The notes below the pieces were generated by a model. It had not been told where the DNA came from, did not search any database, and saw only the letters and a list, made by a program, of their open reading frames with translations. From contig CAMHEZ010000002.1 in the NCBI GenBank assembly GCA_946184295.1, positions 79,916 through 143,915 on the forward strand: a stretch of 64,000 bases of DNA, read 5' to 3'. Shown in pieces: positions 16,352-25,264 of the stretch. The DNA is from an uncultured Clostridia bacterium. Lineage in GTDB: Bacteria > Bacillota > Clostridia > Oscillospirales > Acutalibacteraceae. The position numbers and the translations under genes are program-made. The stretch's first letter is position 1; the number at the start of each line of letters is the position of its first letter.

Positions 16352-17794
16352 TTATCCCGCCAGATGCAGCACATTGATGAGCAGAATCCAGCTCATGCCA
16401 TAATAGGTCACTACCGCCACCAGATCGTTGACAGTGGTAATCAGCGGGCCGGAGGCCACAGCCGGGTCAATTTTAATCCGCTTGAAAAACAGCGGAATCA
16501 GCGTTCCCACCGCGCTGGAAATCAGCATGGCCATCACCAGCGACGCGCCGATACAGCCCGATACCGCAAACGCAAAGAGCGCAGACCGGTGTTTGACAAC
16601 CATGATATATAAGCCTACCAGTGCAAACGAAATCAGGCCCAGCAGCAAGCCGTTGAAAAAGCCGATCTTCATTTCCTTTGTTACCAGGTGCAGCTTCTGC
16701 TTCAGGGTGAGATTTTCGTCCATCAATACGCGGATTGTCACCGCGAGTGACTGCGTGCCCACGTTACCCGCCATGTCGAGAATCAGCGACTGAAACGCCA
16801 TAATCAGCGTGAGCTGCGCCACGACAGCTTCAAACGCTCCTACCACGCTCGATACCACAATGCCAAGCCCCAGCAGTGCCAGCAGCCACGGCAATCGTTT
16901 TTTCATACTTTCCGTCAACGGCTCCTGCAAATCTTCCTCAGCGGTCAGACCTGCCAGCCTCGCGTAATCCTCGCCCATTTCATCGTCAACTACTTCGATA
17001 ATACTCTGTGACGTAATGACGCCCAGCAGCTTGTTGAAATTATCGAGCACGGGAATGGAGTCCTCGGAATAATCCTTGAGCTTTTCGATGCAGTCGTCAA
17101 TGGTTTCATTGGCGTAAACATAAGGGAATGAGGTGGTAATCAGGCTGTCGAGCGCAACGGTGCTTTCGGCTGTAATCAAATCTTTCAGATCAATCGCGCC
17201 GTAAAACTCATTGTGTTCGTCCACTGTGAAAATCGTAGAGATATTGTCATTTTCCCGTGCCTGACGAATCAACGCCTTCATTGCTTCTTTCACCGAAAGG
17301 TTTTCACGTATCACAATGCAGTTGGTCGTCATTTTGCTGCCGATTTCGTCCTCGTCAAAGGAGGCAATCAGCCGGATATCCTCCCGGATTTCCGGTTTCA
17401 GCGCCTCGATCATCAGCTCGCGTTTTTCTTTTTTGATCTCGTGCAGCACACTCGCCGCCGTATCCGTTTCCAGCTCGGAAATCACATCGGCCGCCTTCTG
17501 CAGCGGCATCTCGTTCAGGTACGCCCCGGCGGTTTCTTCGTCCAGATGCTCAAAGGCCTCCGCCAGCATTTCCACTGTGCAGATCCGACAGAGCTTTTTG
17601 CGCTCCTGCACGTTCAACCGGTCCATCACCTGCGCAATGTCGTTGCCGTGATAATCCTCCAGCTTGTTCTGCATCATCTTCGGGGAGAGATTGCCCCTGA
17701 TGATGGCTGCAATTTCGTCCTCATAATTCGGCTTGGCCGCGGACACCGTTTCCGCGGTGACACACGCCGCCGCGTCCATGCTTTCTTTTGCCAT
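16352..17794 (-). CDS. mgtE: Magnesium transporter MgtE
   Basis: 480 aa from the ATG 8 bases after GGAG. The N-terminal helical MgtE domain (about 30-150) is followed by two CBS domains (about 155-290; SVKEAMKALIRQ, DSIPVLDNFNKLLGVIT) that sense cytosolic Mg2+, then five transmembrane helices (about 305-480) with the pore signature near DMAGNVGTQS and DPAVASGPLITTVND. It imports Mg2+ and closes when the cytosolic level is high. The leader is unusually long, see 17795-18080. Confidence 0.95.
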   Translation of the reverse strand: MAKESMDAAACVTAETVSAAKPNYEDEIAAIIRGNLSPKMMQNKLEDYHGNDIAQVMDRLNVQERKKLCRICTVEMLAEAFEHLDEETAGAYLNEMPLQKAADVISELETDTAASVLHEIKKEKRELMIEALKPEIREDIRLIASFDEDEIGSKMTTNCIVIRENLSVKEAMKALIRQARENDNISTIFTVDEHNEFYGAIDLKDLITAESTVALDSLITTSFPYVYANETIDDCIEKLKDYSEDSIPVLDNFNKLLGVITSQSIIEVVDDEMGEDYARLAGLTAEEDLQEPLTESMKKRLPWLLALLGLGIVVSSVVGAFEAVVAQLTLIMAFQSLILDMAGNVGTQSLAVTIRVLMDENLTLKQKLHLVTKEMKIGFFNGLLLGLISFALVGLYIMVVKHRSALFAFAVSGCIGASLVMAMLISSAVGTLIPLFFKRIKIDPAVASGPLITTVNDLVAVVTYYGMSWILLINVLHLAG

Positions 17795-18080
17795 AATTAC
17801 CACTCCGTTTCACAATTTGATGAAATACGCTGCATAGAATAAAAATCATAGTTCACCAATAGCAACGGACAAACGGGTATCAAAATACCTCTGTATGCGG
17901 TCAGGGCAGACAGAGGCGGCAAAAATCAGTTTATCAATCCCATCGAGAGCGGCAAAGCCCAACCGACGCGGGCCAATGCGCTGCGTTTTGTAAATTGATT
18001 TTTGTCCTATGCTCACATTTGCCCCCATAACTATCGCCGTTTGACACTTTACTCACCTCTCGTTTTTTCAGGTTTTGCAA
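17795..18080 (-). promoter_or_regulatory. Long structured 5' leader of mgtE, class unknown
   Basis: About 285 nt separate the promoter from mgtE. A perfect 9-bp helix joins 17996-18004 with 17920-17928, and further local hairpins lie inside and downstream (CCTCTGT...ACAGAGG; GGTATTTTGATACC). The 5' end has AGGTGAG, as in the M-box, but I cannot find the rest of the M-box consensus. A 60-codon ATG frame inside lacks a ribosome-binding site. A cis-regulatory RNA responding to Mg2+ is plausible, not shown. Confidence 0.45.
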
Positions 18081-18087
18081 CCTCAAT

Positions 18088-18116
18088 ATTATAGCACAAC
18101 TGCCCGGCAAAGTCAA
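18088..18116 (-). promoter_or_regulatory. mgtE promoter
   Basis: TTGACT (18116-18111), 17-bp spacer, TATAAT (18093-18088). Confidence 0.75.
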
Positions 18117-18146
18117 TTCATATCCTTGCAAAATCAGGGAAATCAA

Positions 18147-18325
18147 TTTTGATCGGCGCTTTGATTGGATTCGCCCAACCTTATCGGATATTTTCAGTGC
18201 ATTGTGCTCGGCAAGCTCCGCTTGCCTCCCGGGGCGCTGCCCCGGCCCCTGCAAGGGCTCTGCCCTTGACCCGGCAGGAGGTGCCTGCACCCCCTGCACT
18301 CCCGCGCTTCGCTTAATTATTTTTC
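18147..18325 (+). repeat. Dispersed hairpin-rich repeat, copy 2
   Basis: Shares GGATTCGCCCAAC at the left and the GGCAGGAGGTGCC...CTTCGCTTAATTATTT block at the right with the other copies. Successive hairpins in the middle are GGCAAGC/GCTTGCC, CCGGGGC/GCCCCGG and AAGGGC/GCCCTT. It lies between divergent mgtE and tagD. Confidence 0.9.
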
Positions 18326-18341
18326 AAAATTGACTTCTGTG

Positions 18342-18370
18342 TTGATTTTCGAGGGATTCTGTGTTAGAAT
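18342..18370 (+). promoter_or_regulatory. Promoter of the cytidylyltransferase gene
   Basis: TTGATT, 17-bp spacer, TAGAAT, immediately right of repeat copy 2. Confidence 0.6.
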
Positions 18371-18417
18371 AGTCTCATCAAATTACGGTCATATCAACAA
18401 TGGAAGGAAACATAACA

Positions 18418-18816
18418 ATGAAGCGTGTTATCACCTACGGAACCTTTGATCTGTTGCACTACGGTCACATCAATCTGCTCAAACGGGCCAAAGCGCTCGG
18501 AGATTATCTGGTGGTGTGCCTCTCCACCGACGAATTTAACTGGAATCAGAAGCACAAGAAATGTTACTTTACCTACGAGCAGCGCAAATCGCTGCTCGAG
18601 GCGATTCGTTACGTCGATCTGGTGATTCCTAAGGAGAGCTGGGAACAGAAAAAAACCGACGTCCACGAATACCACATTGACACCTTCGTTATCGGCGACG
18701 ACTGGAAGGGGAAATTCGACTTTCTGCGCGACGAAGGCTGCGAGGTCGTCTATCTCTCCCGCACACCCGAAATCAGCACGACTCAGATTAAAAATGATTT
18801 GAATGCAAATTCATAA
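18418..18816 (+). CDS. tagD: Glycerol-3-phosphate cytidylyltransferase (TagD-like)
   Basis: 132 aa, the usual length. It has the nucleotidyltransferase motifs GTFDLLHYGHINLLKRA (HxGH, residues ~8-24) and RTPEISTTQIKND (the RTxGISTT-type signature). It makes CDP-glycerol from CTP and glycerol 3-phosphate for teichoic-acid-like or capsular polymers. The gene stands alone with its own promoter and terminator; no other teichoic acid genes are nearby. A related specificity, such as ethanolamine phosphate, cannot be fully excluded. Confidence 0.88.
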   Translation: MKRVITYGTFDLLHYGHINLLKRAKALGDYLVVCLSTDEFNWNQKHKKCYFTYEQRKSLLEAIRYVDLVIPKESWEQKKTDVHEYHIDTFVIGDDWKGKFDFLRDEGCEVVYLSRTPEISTTQIKNDLNANS

Positions 18817-18837
18817 GCTGCACACCGTCTTTTCAAA

Positions 18838-18899
18838 AACCAAAAGCCAGCCTGACCTTCTCCGCTGATACGGATCTGTCAGGCTGGCTTTTGGTTTTT
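18838..18899. terminator. Bidirectional terminator
   Basis: A perfect ~19-bp stem (AACCAAAAGCCAGCC...GGCTGGCTTTTGGTT) between the convergent tagD and histidine kinase genes. Confidence 0.9.
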
Positions 18900-18912
18900 G
18901 AATGTTAAATGA

Positions 18913-20160
18913 TTACGCCTTGCGGAACACAGCGGTCACAGTGATCTGACTGCGGTCAAGCGCCGCGAAAACTTCTCCGTCCATCAGGCGCATCAGACGG
19001 CGGCAGATATACAGCCCTAGGCCGCTGCCGTCTGCTGACCCGACATTGGCCCCGCGCCAGAAGCTGTCAAAAATATGGGGCAGTTCGCTGGAGCTGAGCG
19101 TGCAGCCGCCGTTGGTCACGGACAACAAGAGGCAGTCCTCTTCTTCCGAGAAGGACAGCGCAATGCGTTTGCCGTCGCCGTATTTGATGGCATTCTCTAT
19201 GAGGTTCTGTACCACTTCCACGGCGCGGTCAAGGTCGCCGCAGACCAGACAATTTTCATATTGGTCTACCGAAAAATCCGTTTGCAGCAGCGCCAGCTTA
19301 TCGGTGTAGAAGGCGGCAATCTGGCTCATCAGAGCGGAAAGGTAAAATTCACCGGGATTCACCTGCAAATCCAGAAATTCCTCGCGTGAGGTTTCCACAA
19401 TACGATCGACATATTCTTTGATTTCGCCGCATTTGCCGCTGATGCTCGCAGCCACTTCCTTTTTCTTGGCCGCGTCGGCATACAAGCCCCTTTCCAGCGC
19501 CTTGGCTTGCAGCTCAATGACACCGAGCGGCGTTTTGATGTCATGCGAGAGGGACAGCAGCATCGTTTTCTTGTCTTTTTGCAGACGGAGGGCATTGGCA
19601 CGTTCCTGCTCCAATGTTTCCCGCAGCAGGTCGAGTCCCCATACAAACCGCCCGAAATAATTGTCGCCGCTGTCCTTGAGCGGTATCGTGAGATTGCCTT
19701 TCGCGAGGGCAAAGGGCAGCTCCCGCAGTTGTTCAAACGGCTGAATGATTTTTTTATGAATGACAAGCAGCAAAGCCATGACGATAAGCCCGATCAGACA
19801 CACACAGACATTCACGATAAATAAGGCTGAAGAATGGTCAGGACGGAAGGTATAATCGAAACGGTAAATTTCGCCGTCAATTTCTTTGATGAGATAATCG
19901 CTGTTGGTGTCGTAAAATGTGGCACGGTTTTCCTCGGTCAGCCGCACCACACCGGGGATACATTCGTAATGCACAGAATCATCCGACGACGTGACAATTT
20001 TCCCCGACGATATTTGCTCCGCGATTCTGGCCGCCTCAACACGATAAGGGCGGCCGGTTCGGCCACCCTTATCTGTCCTTATCAGGAATACATTAGCACC
20101 AACTATCACAGCGATGATGGCTGCTATTACCGTCACACATAATGATTGAAAACTCTTCAT
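18913..20160 (-). CDS. Sensor histidine kinase
   Basis: 415 aa. Two transmembrane segments (about 5-28 and 108-135) flank an ~80-aa extracellular domain. A HAMP-like region precedes the H box SLSHDIKTPLGVIELQ (about residue 203), followed by N box NLIENAIKYGDG and G boxes GSGLGLYICRRL. It follows its response regulator by 12 bp and is the last gene of the permease-ATPase-regulator-kinase unit. The likely stimulus is a substrate of the neighbouring exporter, for example a peptide antibiotic. Confidence 0.9.
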   Translation of the reverse strand: MKSFQSLCVTVIAAIIAVIVGANVFLIRTDKGGRTGRPYRVEAARIAEQISSGKIVTSSDDSVHYECIPGVVRLTEENRATFYDTNSDYLIKEIDGEIYRFDYTFRPDHSSALFIVNVCVCLIGLIVMALLLVIHKKIIQPFEQLRELPFALAKGNLTIPLKDSGDNYFGRFVWGLDLLRETLEQERANALRLQKDKKTMLLSLSHDIKTPLGVIELQAKALERGLYADAAKKKEVAASISGKCGEIKEYVDRIVETSREEFLDLQVNPGEFYLSALMSQIAAFYTDKLALLQTDFSVDQYENCLVCGDLDRAVEVVQNLIENAIKYGDGKRIALSFSEEEDCLLLSVTNGGCTLSSSELPHIFDSFWRGANVGSADGSGLGLYICRRLMRLMDGEVFAALDRSQITVTAVFRKA

Positions 20161-20172
20161 TCCGGCAAAAAT

Positions 20173-20838
20173 TCACCTCTCATAGCGATAGCCCACGCCC
20201 CACACTGTGATAATATGTCGGGGGGATTTTGGGTTGTCCTCGATTTTTTGGCGCAGCCATTTGATATGCACCGTCAGGGTCTGCTGCTCGGAAAAGCTTT
20301 CCAATCCCCAAATCCTGTTGAACAGAAAGTCCTTGCTGAGCGTCTTGCCGGCGTTCTCCACCAGCAATGTGAGCAGCTCGTATTCTTTCTGGGTCATTTC
20401 GAGCGGTACGGCGCCCTTGTAAACCAGACGCTTGCTTTTGTCGATTTTGAGAAAGCCGTCGGAGAAAACGTCCGAATGATAGCGGCGGGTGAAAATGCCC
20501 TTGACCTTGGCGAGAAGAATGTCGATGTCGTAGGGCTTTTCGATGTAATCGTCCGCGCCGAGCAGCAGACCGCTGAGTTTGTCGTCCTTCTCCACCTTGG
20601 CGCTCACCATGAGAATGGGGGCGTGGGAGGTTTCGCGAATCTTGGTGCAGACCGCGAAACCGTCCATGCCGGGCAGCATGATGTCGAGAATGACCAGCTT
20701 GGCTCCGTCCTTGACGAAGGCGACAATCGCCGATTCGCCATCGGTACAGTGGGTCACGGAGTAGTCCTCACTGCGCAGGAAATCGCACAGCAATCCCCCC
20801 AGCTCGATATTGTCCTCCACCACGAGAATGTCCATCAT
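20173..20838 (-). CDS. OmpR/PhoB-family response regulator
   Basis: 221 aa from the first ATG 7 bases after GAGGGG. The receiver domain has the acidic pocket (VVEDN), phospho-Asp in LVILDIMLPGMDG and Lys in YIEKPYDID. The C-terminal winged helix contains LTLLVENAGKTLSKDFLFNRIWG and TVHIKWLRQKIE. It is paired with the kinase downstream and probably controls the ABC genes upstream. Confidence 0.92.
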   Translation of the reverse strand: MMDILVVEDNIELGGLLCDFLRSEDYSVTHCTDGESAIVAFVKDGAKLVILDIMLPGMDGFAVCTKIRETSHAPILMVSAKVEKDDKLSGLLLGADDYIEKPYDIDILLAKVKGIFTRRYHSDVFSDGFLKIDKSKRLVYKGAVPLEMTQKEYELLTLLVENAGKTLSKDFLFNRIWGLESFSEQQTLTVHIKWLRQKIEDNPKSPRHIITVWGVGYRYER

Positions 20839-20873
20839 AGCCAATCCCCTCATCACCAAATGAAATATATTCC

Positions 20874-20888
20874 AAGCGCAAAGCGCTT
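20874..20888. repeat. Short palindrome upstream of response regulator
   Basis: AAGCGC AAA GCGCTT, 36 bp before the regulator start in a 111-bp gap that is otherwise AT-rich simple sequence (repeats of ATTCACTATTC type). It could be an operator or a weak attenuator; nothing more can be said. Confidence 0.35.
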
Positions 20889-20949
20889 CACTATTCACTA
20901 TTCATTATTCTTTATTCTCTATTCTTTTAGCGAGCGAATGCGAGCGCTG

Positions 20950-21717
20950 TTACCAGCCTTGTTCGATGAGCCAGTTGTTAAGGCTGCGGTCACGGTCGCG
21001 AAGTTCCGTTTCGCTTTCGTATCCACCTAAATTATACTCTCCTTTGATGTTTCCGTCAACAATATACATGACGCGGGTGCATTTGGCGGCGACTTTGGCG
21101 TCGTGGGTGACAAGCATGATGGTGGTGCCATCCTTGTTGATTTTGCGCAGTTCCTCCATAACCTCGTCGGAACTGGTGCGGTTGAGAGCGCCGGTCGGTT
21201 CGTCGGCGAAGATCATCTTGGGCTTGTTCATCATACTGCGGCAGATGCAGGCGCGCTGGAGCTGGCCGCCGGACACTTCGTTGATGTCGTTGTCGGCAAT
21301 CTCGATAATGCCCAGCTTGCGCATGAGTTCCTTGCCGCGCTCGGTCTTTTCCTTCTTGGAGAGCGTGTTGGCCCTAGACTGGCGGGCGGGCAGAATGATG
21401 TTGTCCAGCACGTTGAGGTTGCGCAGCATATACATTTGCTGGAAGATGAAGCCCATTTCGTCCAGACGGACCTGCGCCAGTTCCTTGGCCTTGAGCTTGG
21501 AAATGTCCCTGCCGACAAATTCCACGGTGCCGGCGGTCATGTCGTCCATGCCCGATACGGTGTAGAGCAGGGTGGACTTGCCTGAACCTGACGGCCCCAT
21601 GACGGCTACCATTTCGCCCTCTTCTACCGAGAAATTCACATTTCGCAGAACGTTGTTCTGACGCTTGTTGATAATGTAGGTCTTGCAAAGATCTTTGACG
21701 TTAAGAATGTTGCTCAT
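20950..21717 (-). CDS. ABC transporter ATP-binding protein (MacB/LolD type)
   Basis: 255 aa. Walker A GPSGSGKSTLL, Q loop FIFQQMYML, signature VSGGQLQRACICRSMM and Walker B KMIFADEPTGALN are all present. The last ~25 residues (RDRDRSLNNWLIEQGW) extend past the usual domain. It energises the FtsX-like permease encoded 14 bp upstream. Confidence 0.93.
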   Translation of the reverse strand: MSNILNVKDLCKTYIINKRQNNVLRNVNFSVEEGEMVAVMGPSGSGKSTLLYTVSGMDDMTAGTVEFVGRDISKLKAKELAQVRLDEMGFIFQQMYMLRNLNVLDNIILPARQSRANTLSKKEKTERGKELMRKLGIIEIADNDINEVSGGQLQRACICRSMMNKPKMIFADEPTGALNRTSSDEVMEELRKINKDGTTIMLVTHDAKVAAKCTRVMYIVDGNIKGEYNLGGYESETELRDRDRSLNNWLIEQGW

Positions 21718-21731
21718 GATGATTTCTCCCT

Positions 21732-24095
21732 TTATTCTACAGAATTGATTTCGTTGGAATTGACCTTGCGAATGGAAAGCGCCGTGAGGAATACGAAGAA
21801 GATGGTCACCGCAATAATAATGGCGGGGTAGAGAAGATAGGCTTCCAGAATATTGACATCGAAAATGATAGTCTTGGCGCCCATCGCCCGGAAAATCGCA
21901 CCGCTGGTGAGTTCGCTCACGGGCGTGGAAATGATGCCCGAAATGAGGGCGGCCAGCAGCATGACAATGGTTATTCTCAGCACCTGCCAGCCGATGATGG
22001 AACCGTTCCTGAAGCCGATGGCTTTGAGCATGGCGATTTCGCCGCGCTCTTTGGTGAGGAAGGATTTTTCCATCAGCACCGCCACCAGAATATTGATGAG
22101 AATGACTACCAGTACGATCAGCGACTTGGTGCTGTCGAGATAGCCGCCCGCACCGCCTGTGCCTTGGTCGGCGTATTCACCTGCCGTCTGCACCTCGCAG
22201 TCGGGATAGAGTTCCCTGATGGCTTCGATTCGCTGATTCAGTTCCGTTTGAGACGGATTGTCGTTGAATCTGATCTGAACGGGCAGAACACCGTTGAGAT
22301 AGGTAAAGCTGTAGTGTTCATCCTCATGGAATTTAATGCCCTCGCCTGTGCTGATCATGGTCTGGAACAGTGCGGAAATGATGTACGATCTGTCGCCCTC
22401 GGGAGAGGTGACGGTGACGGTATCGCCCACCGCCGCGCCGATTTTGTCGGCAATGACGTGTGTGACAGCGATTTCGCGCCTGTTCTGAGGCGGTGTTCCT
22501 TCGATGTAGAAAGTGTACATATCGGTAGTGGTGTTGATTCCCTCAAAGGTCAGGGATTTGGTGGAAAGTTCGCCCTTCGTTATGGTGAATTTATGGCATG
22601 CCTCGCTGAATACTTTCACCTCGTAGCCTTGTGTTTTCATTTCTTTTTGCATGGCTTTGATGTCGGCTTCCAGCTTTTCTCTGCCGTCCTCGGTGAAGTA
22701 GCCGCTGAATTTCTCGTTGTCGGTCAGCAGCACATCACATTCCGCCATGCCGAACCAGCTCAGCAGTTTGGGACTTCTCAGCGTGGAGATGGAATTGAGC
22801 ACAATGGAAATCAGTACCATGCCAATGGTAAAGGTCAGGAGCATGATAGTGTATTTGCCGAATCCGCTCAGAATATCGTTGACTGACATAAACGGGACAG
22901 GTTTCATCGGCGATTTGGAAAGTTTGAGGAACCCCTTTTTCTTGTAGCGTTCGCCGGTGGAGCCGCTGCGAATCGCGTCTACGGGCGTGTAGGTTTTGAC
23001 AACGCGCGTACTGCGCCAGCAGAACAGCATGATAACGACCACCACGCCCATCGCGCAGAGGATTTCAAGGGGCAGTGAATTGCCGGCGGAAATCATCAGG
23101 TTTTCAGACGCCTGACGAAGCAGCAGCTCTCCGAACGGCGCGGAAAGGACCATGCCGACAGCCGCGCCCACGAGAGAGATGGCCAGATATTTGACCAGAT
23201 AGAGGCTGCGGATTTTGCCGTTCGGTATACCGATGGCCTTCATGATGCCGATTTCGCGAAATTCCTCGCTCAGCGTGAAGGTGATGGTAAAGCGCAGAAT
23301 CACCAGCGCAATCAGAATCAGACAAAGGCTGAGAATCATCAGCAGCCCCACCACGATCATTTCCATCATATAAGCCAATTGCAGCCGGCTTTTGGCGGCG
23401 TCAAAGAGAAGATTCTGACAATCATTCATCGCCTGTTCCACGGCCGAAATATCGTCGGTATCAATAAAGGTGATGGTTCCTTTGTAGGATGCAATGGCTT
23501 CGTCCGCCATGAATTTTTGGAAGTCCGCATGATGGATGACGATACGGGGGGCGTTAATCATGCTGCCACCGACAGCCGCGTCTTTCAGGTACCCTTTTAC
23601 GGTAAATTCCTGCCGCGTGCTGCCGATTTTGATGCTGAACCGATCGCCGATCGACATGCCTATGCTGTCAAGATACGACTTTCTGATATAGGCGTCGCCT
23701 TGAGAAATGGCGGTCAGTTCATTGTTATCGCCGTCATAGTAATGTTCGATGCGGTTGTCAATCGAGCTGAGCATGTCGATTGACGACGAGCTGGTATTTT
23801 CCCCGTTAAATTCAATACCGTCGACGTTGTAAACAATATTTTCGACCCTGACCTTTGTCACACAGTCCAATCCGCGCGCGATTTCGGCGGCGCTTTTGCC
23901 GTTCTCGCCGCGCTCCAGTACCATATAGTCGCCTACTTCGGCCTGCTCGAAATAATGGTCCAGCGAATCCGCCACCGCTGCCAGATTGCCCGCGCTGGAG
24001 GCGATAAAGGTCACCGCCAGAATCACGAACAGCAGAATGATGAAATTCATGGTTTTCTTCCGTTTCAAATCGCGCTGTAAAATGTGCCAGAACAT
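21732..24095 (-). CDS. ABC transporter permease (FtsX/MacB type)
   Basis: 787 aa with two FtsX domains, ten predicted transmembrane segments overall. The N-terminal helix is followed by a large extracytoplasmic domain (about 45-235), three helices around 245-370, a helix at 420-440, a second extracytoplasmic domain (about 450-650) and three C-terminal helices. This architecture is used for efflux or mechanotransmission of peptides, lipids or antibiotics. With the ATPase and two-component genes it forms a self-regulated resistance-type module; substrate unknown. Confidence 0.88.
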   Translation of the reverse strand: MFWHILQRDLKRKKTMNFIILLFVILAVTFIASSAGNLAAVADSLDHYFEQAEVGDYMVLERGENGKSAAEIARGLDCVTKVRVENIVYNVDGIEFNGENTSSSSIDMLSSIDNRIEHYYDGDNNELTAISQGDAYIRKSYLDSIGMSIGDRFSIKIGSTRQEFTVKGYLKDAAVGGSMINAPRIVIHHADFQKFMADEAIASYKGTITFIDTDDISAVEQAMNDCQNLLFDAAKSRLQLAYMMEMIVVGLLMILSLCLILIALVILRFTITFTLSEEFREIGIMKAIGIPNGKIRSLYLVKYLAISLVGAAVGMVLSAPFGELLLRQASENLMISAGNSLPLEILCAMGVVVVIMLFCWRSTRVVKTYTPVDAIRSGSTGERYKKKGFLKLSKSPMKPVPFMSVNDILSGFGKYTIMLLTFTIGMVLISIVLNSISTLRSPKLLSWFGMAECDVLLTDNEKFSGYFTEDGREKLEADIKAMQKEMKTQGYEVKVFSEACHKFTITKGELSTKSLTFEGINTTTDMYTFYIEGTPPQNRREIAVTHVIADKIGAAVGDTVTVTSPEGDRSYIISALFQTMISTGEGIKFHEDEHYSFTYLNGVLPVQIRFNDNPSQTELNQRIEAIRELYPDCEVQTAGEYADQGTGGAGGYLDSTKSLIVLVVILINILVAVLMEKSFLTKERGEIAMLKAIGFRNGSIIGWQVLRITIVMLLAALISGIISTPVSELTSGAIFRAMGAKTIIFDVNILEAYLLYPAIIIAVTIFFVFLTALSIRKVNSNEINSVE

Positions 24096-24284
24096 ATTGT
24101 TTCCCTCCGAATGTTTTGATCTTGGCTTGATTATAAACCTTGATTTATTAAATAATCCTTAAATCCGAGAAATTTCACATTGCAGAAACCGCCCGTTTTC
24201 TGCGGTTTATCAAAATCTTTTGGCATGATTTCAATATTCCTGTATAAACTCTTTTATCATCATAATAAGACCAAAAAGCTTGCA

Positions 24285-24313
24285 TTGATTTGCAGTCGGG
24301 ATTGTTATAAAAT
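24285..24313 (+). promoter_or_regulatory. Promoter of the phage remnant
   Basis: TTGATT, 17-bp spacer, TAAAAT, 51 bp before the first broken coding segment. Nothing else is clear in the gap between 24096 and 24363 apart from a hairpin (GCAGAAA/TTTCTGC) near 24182-24208. Confidence 0.5.
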
Positions 24314-24363
24314 AACAGTAAGAAAAGCGCGCTTTAAAAATAACATATCAAGGAGGATTTGTT

Positions 24364-24956
24364 TTGACACCCATCACAAGAAACGAGGTTTATCTGGCAA
24401 CCACAGTCAGTCATACCGAAACCGGAGAGAATCTGCCCGAACCGGTCACACGAGAGGAATTATTCTGAAACAATTGTGTGACAAAATCGCCGCAATGAAT
24501 GCCACGTCGCCTGAAGATATTCAAACGGCGGTAAACGCCTATCTTACAGAAAACGGCGTAACGATCAACATCAGAGCTGCGACAGACGCGGAAATGGAGG
24601 AGGCTATGAACAATGCCTGAAATCTTTACAACGCCCCAGCAGGTTGCGGCACAAGTCAAATCTATCTTCGTGGGTTTCTACTACTGACGGATTCATGAAT
24701 GGTATGGATACAGATTTTCTGGCGGTGATTGGCAAAACACATATCGTTGGTTTTCGCAATGCTGTTTGTGACGGCGGGAACCGATAACGCCAGCAACCGT
24801 ATCAAGTACAGAAGCGGTACAGCACAATATTGGTGGTTAAGAATCCCATACTCTTGGAACAGCAACTCTGTCCGTACTGTCCATGCGACAGGCAATGTCC
24901 ACTACAGCGGAGCAAACATCAGCATTGGTGTTGCCCCGACTTGCAATATCATCTAG
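24364..24956 (+). pseudogene. Broken phage tail protein gene (DUF6273-like end)
   Basis: Four segments in different frames line up as pieces of one phage tail gene or of two adjacent ones. Segment 1 (24364-24468, TTG start after AAGGAGG) reads MTPITRNEVYLATTV...PEPVTREE. Segment 2 continues one frame away with LKQLCDKIAAM...DIQTAVNAYLTENGVTI to 24620. Segment 3 starts at 24613 (MPEIFTTPQQVAAQV) and stops at 24687. Segment 4 carries a C-terminal motif YWWLRIPYSWNSNSVRTVH...GVAPTCNI that resembles the DUF6273 end of gut-phage surface proteins. Frameshifts and stops indicate decay rather than coding. Confidence 0.7.
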
Positions 24957-24975
24957 GAAGGAGTTTTTTTACATT

Positions 24976-25152
24976 ATGTTCGGTTTTAAACCTGTTAAAG
25001 AACAAAGGCCTGAACTGCGCCGCGAAAACACAAAGCTGAGAGCAGCGCTTGAACAGGCCAACGCTGATGTCGCATACTTCGCGATGATGGCCGACATCGA
25101 GCTGGAAAACAATGAGGAAACGGAGGAAGGCAGCCATGAAAACGAAATTTGA
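24976..25152 (+). CDS. Small coiled-coil phage protein
   Basis: 58 aa, MFGFKPVKEQRPELRRENTKLR then an acidic tail; helical with likely coiled coil. A GGAAGGAG lies 12 bases before the ATG. Such proteins are common immediately before XkdX in Clostridia phages, but function is unknown. The longer in-frame extension upstream runs through the pseudogene and is rejected. Confidence 0.6.
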   Translation: MFGFKPVKEQRPELRRENTKLRAALEQANADVAYFAMMADIELENNEETEEGSHENEI

Positions 25153-25261
25153 AAAGGTCAGAGATTTCTATGAGCGCGGCCTGTGGAATCTTTCCCGTGT
25201 GCGTGACGCGGTGGTCAAAGGGTGGCTTACAGCGGCGGAATTTACCAACGAGGAGGACTAG
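25136..25261 (+). CDS. XkdX family phage protein
   Basis: 41 aa, MKTKFEKVRDFYERGLWN then WLTAAEFTNEED; the conserved Tyr-Gly-Trp pattern and Thr-x-x-Glu-Phe are those of XkdX, first seen in the PBSX element of B. subtilis. It overlaps the preceding small ORF by 17 bp and has a GGAGG site. Function unknown; always near the tail-lysis junction of phages. Confidence 0.8.
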   Translation: MKTKFEKVRDFYERGLWNLSRVRDAVVKGWLTAAEFTNEED

Positions 25262-25264
25262 GAT

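Noticed and set aside
17846..18028. 60-codon ORF inside the mgtE leader
   Set aside because: No ribosome-binding site or recognisable protein; the stretch is better explained as structured leader.
17795..18080. M-box (ykoK) Mg2+ riboswitch
   Set aside because: Only AGGTGAG matches; the following conserved M-box segments were not found.
17934..18299. ORFs reading through repeat copies 2 and 3 (for example with LPAPPAGSRAEPLQG-like translation)
   Set aside because: The translations only reflect the repeat DNA; such frames are common misannotations of dispersed elements.
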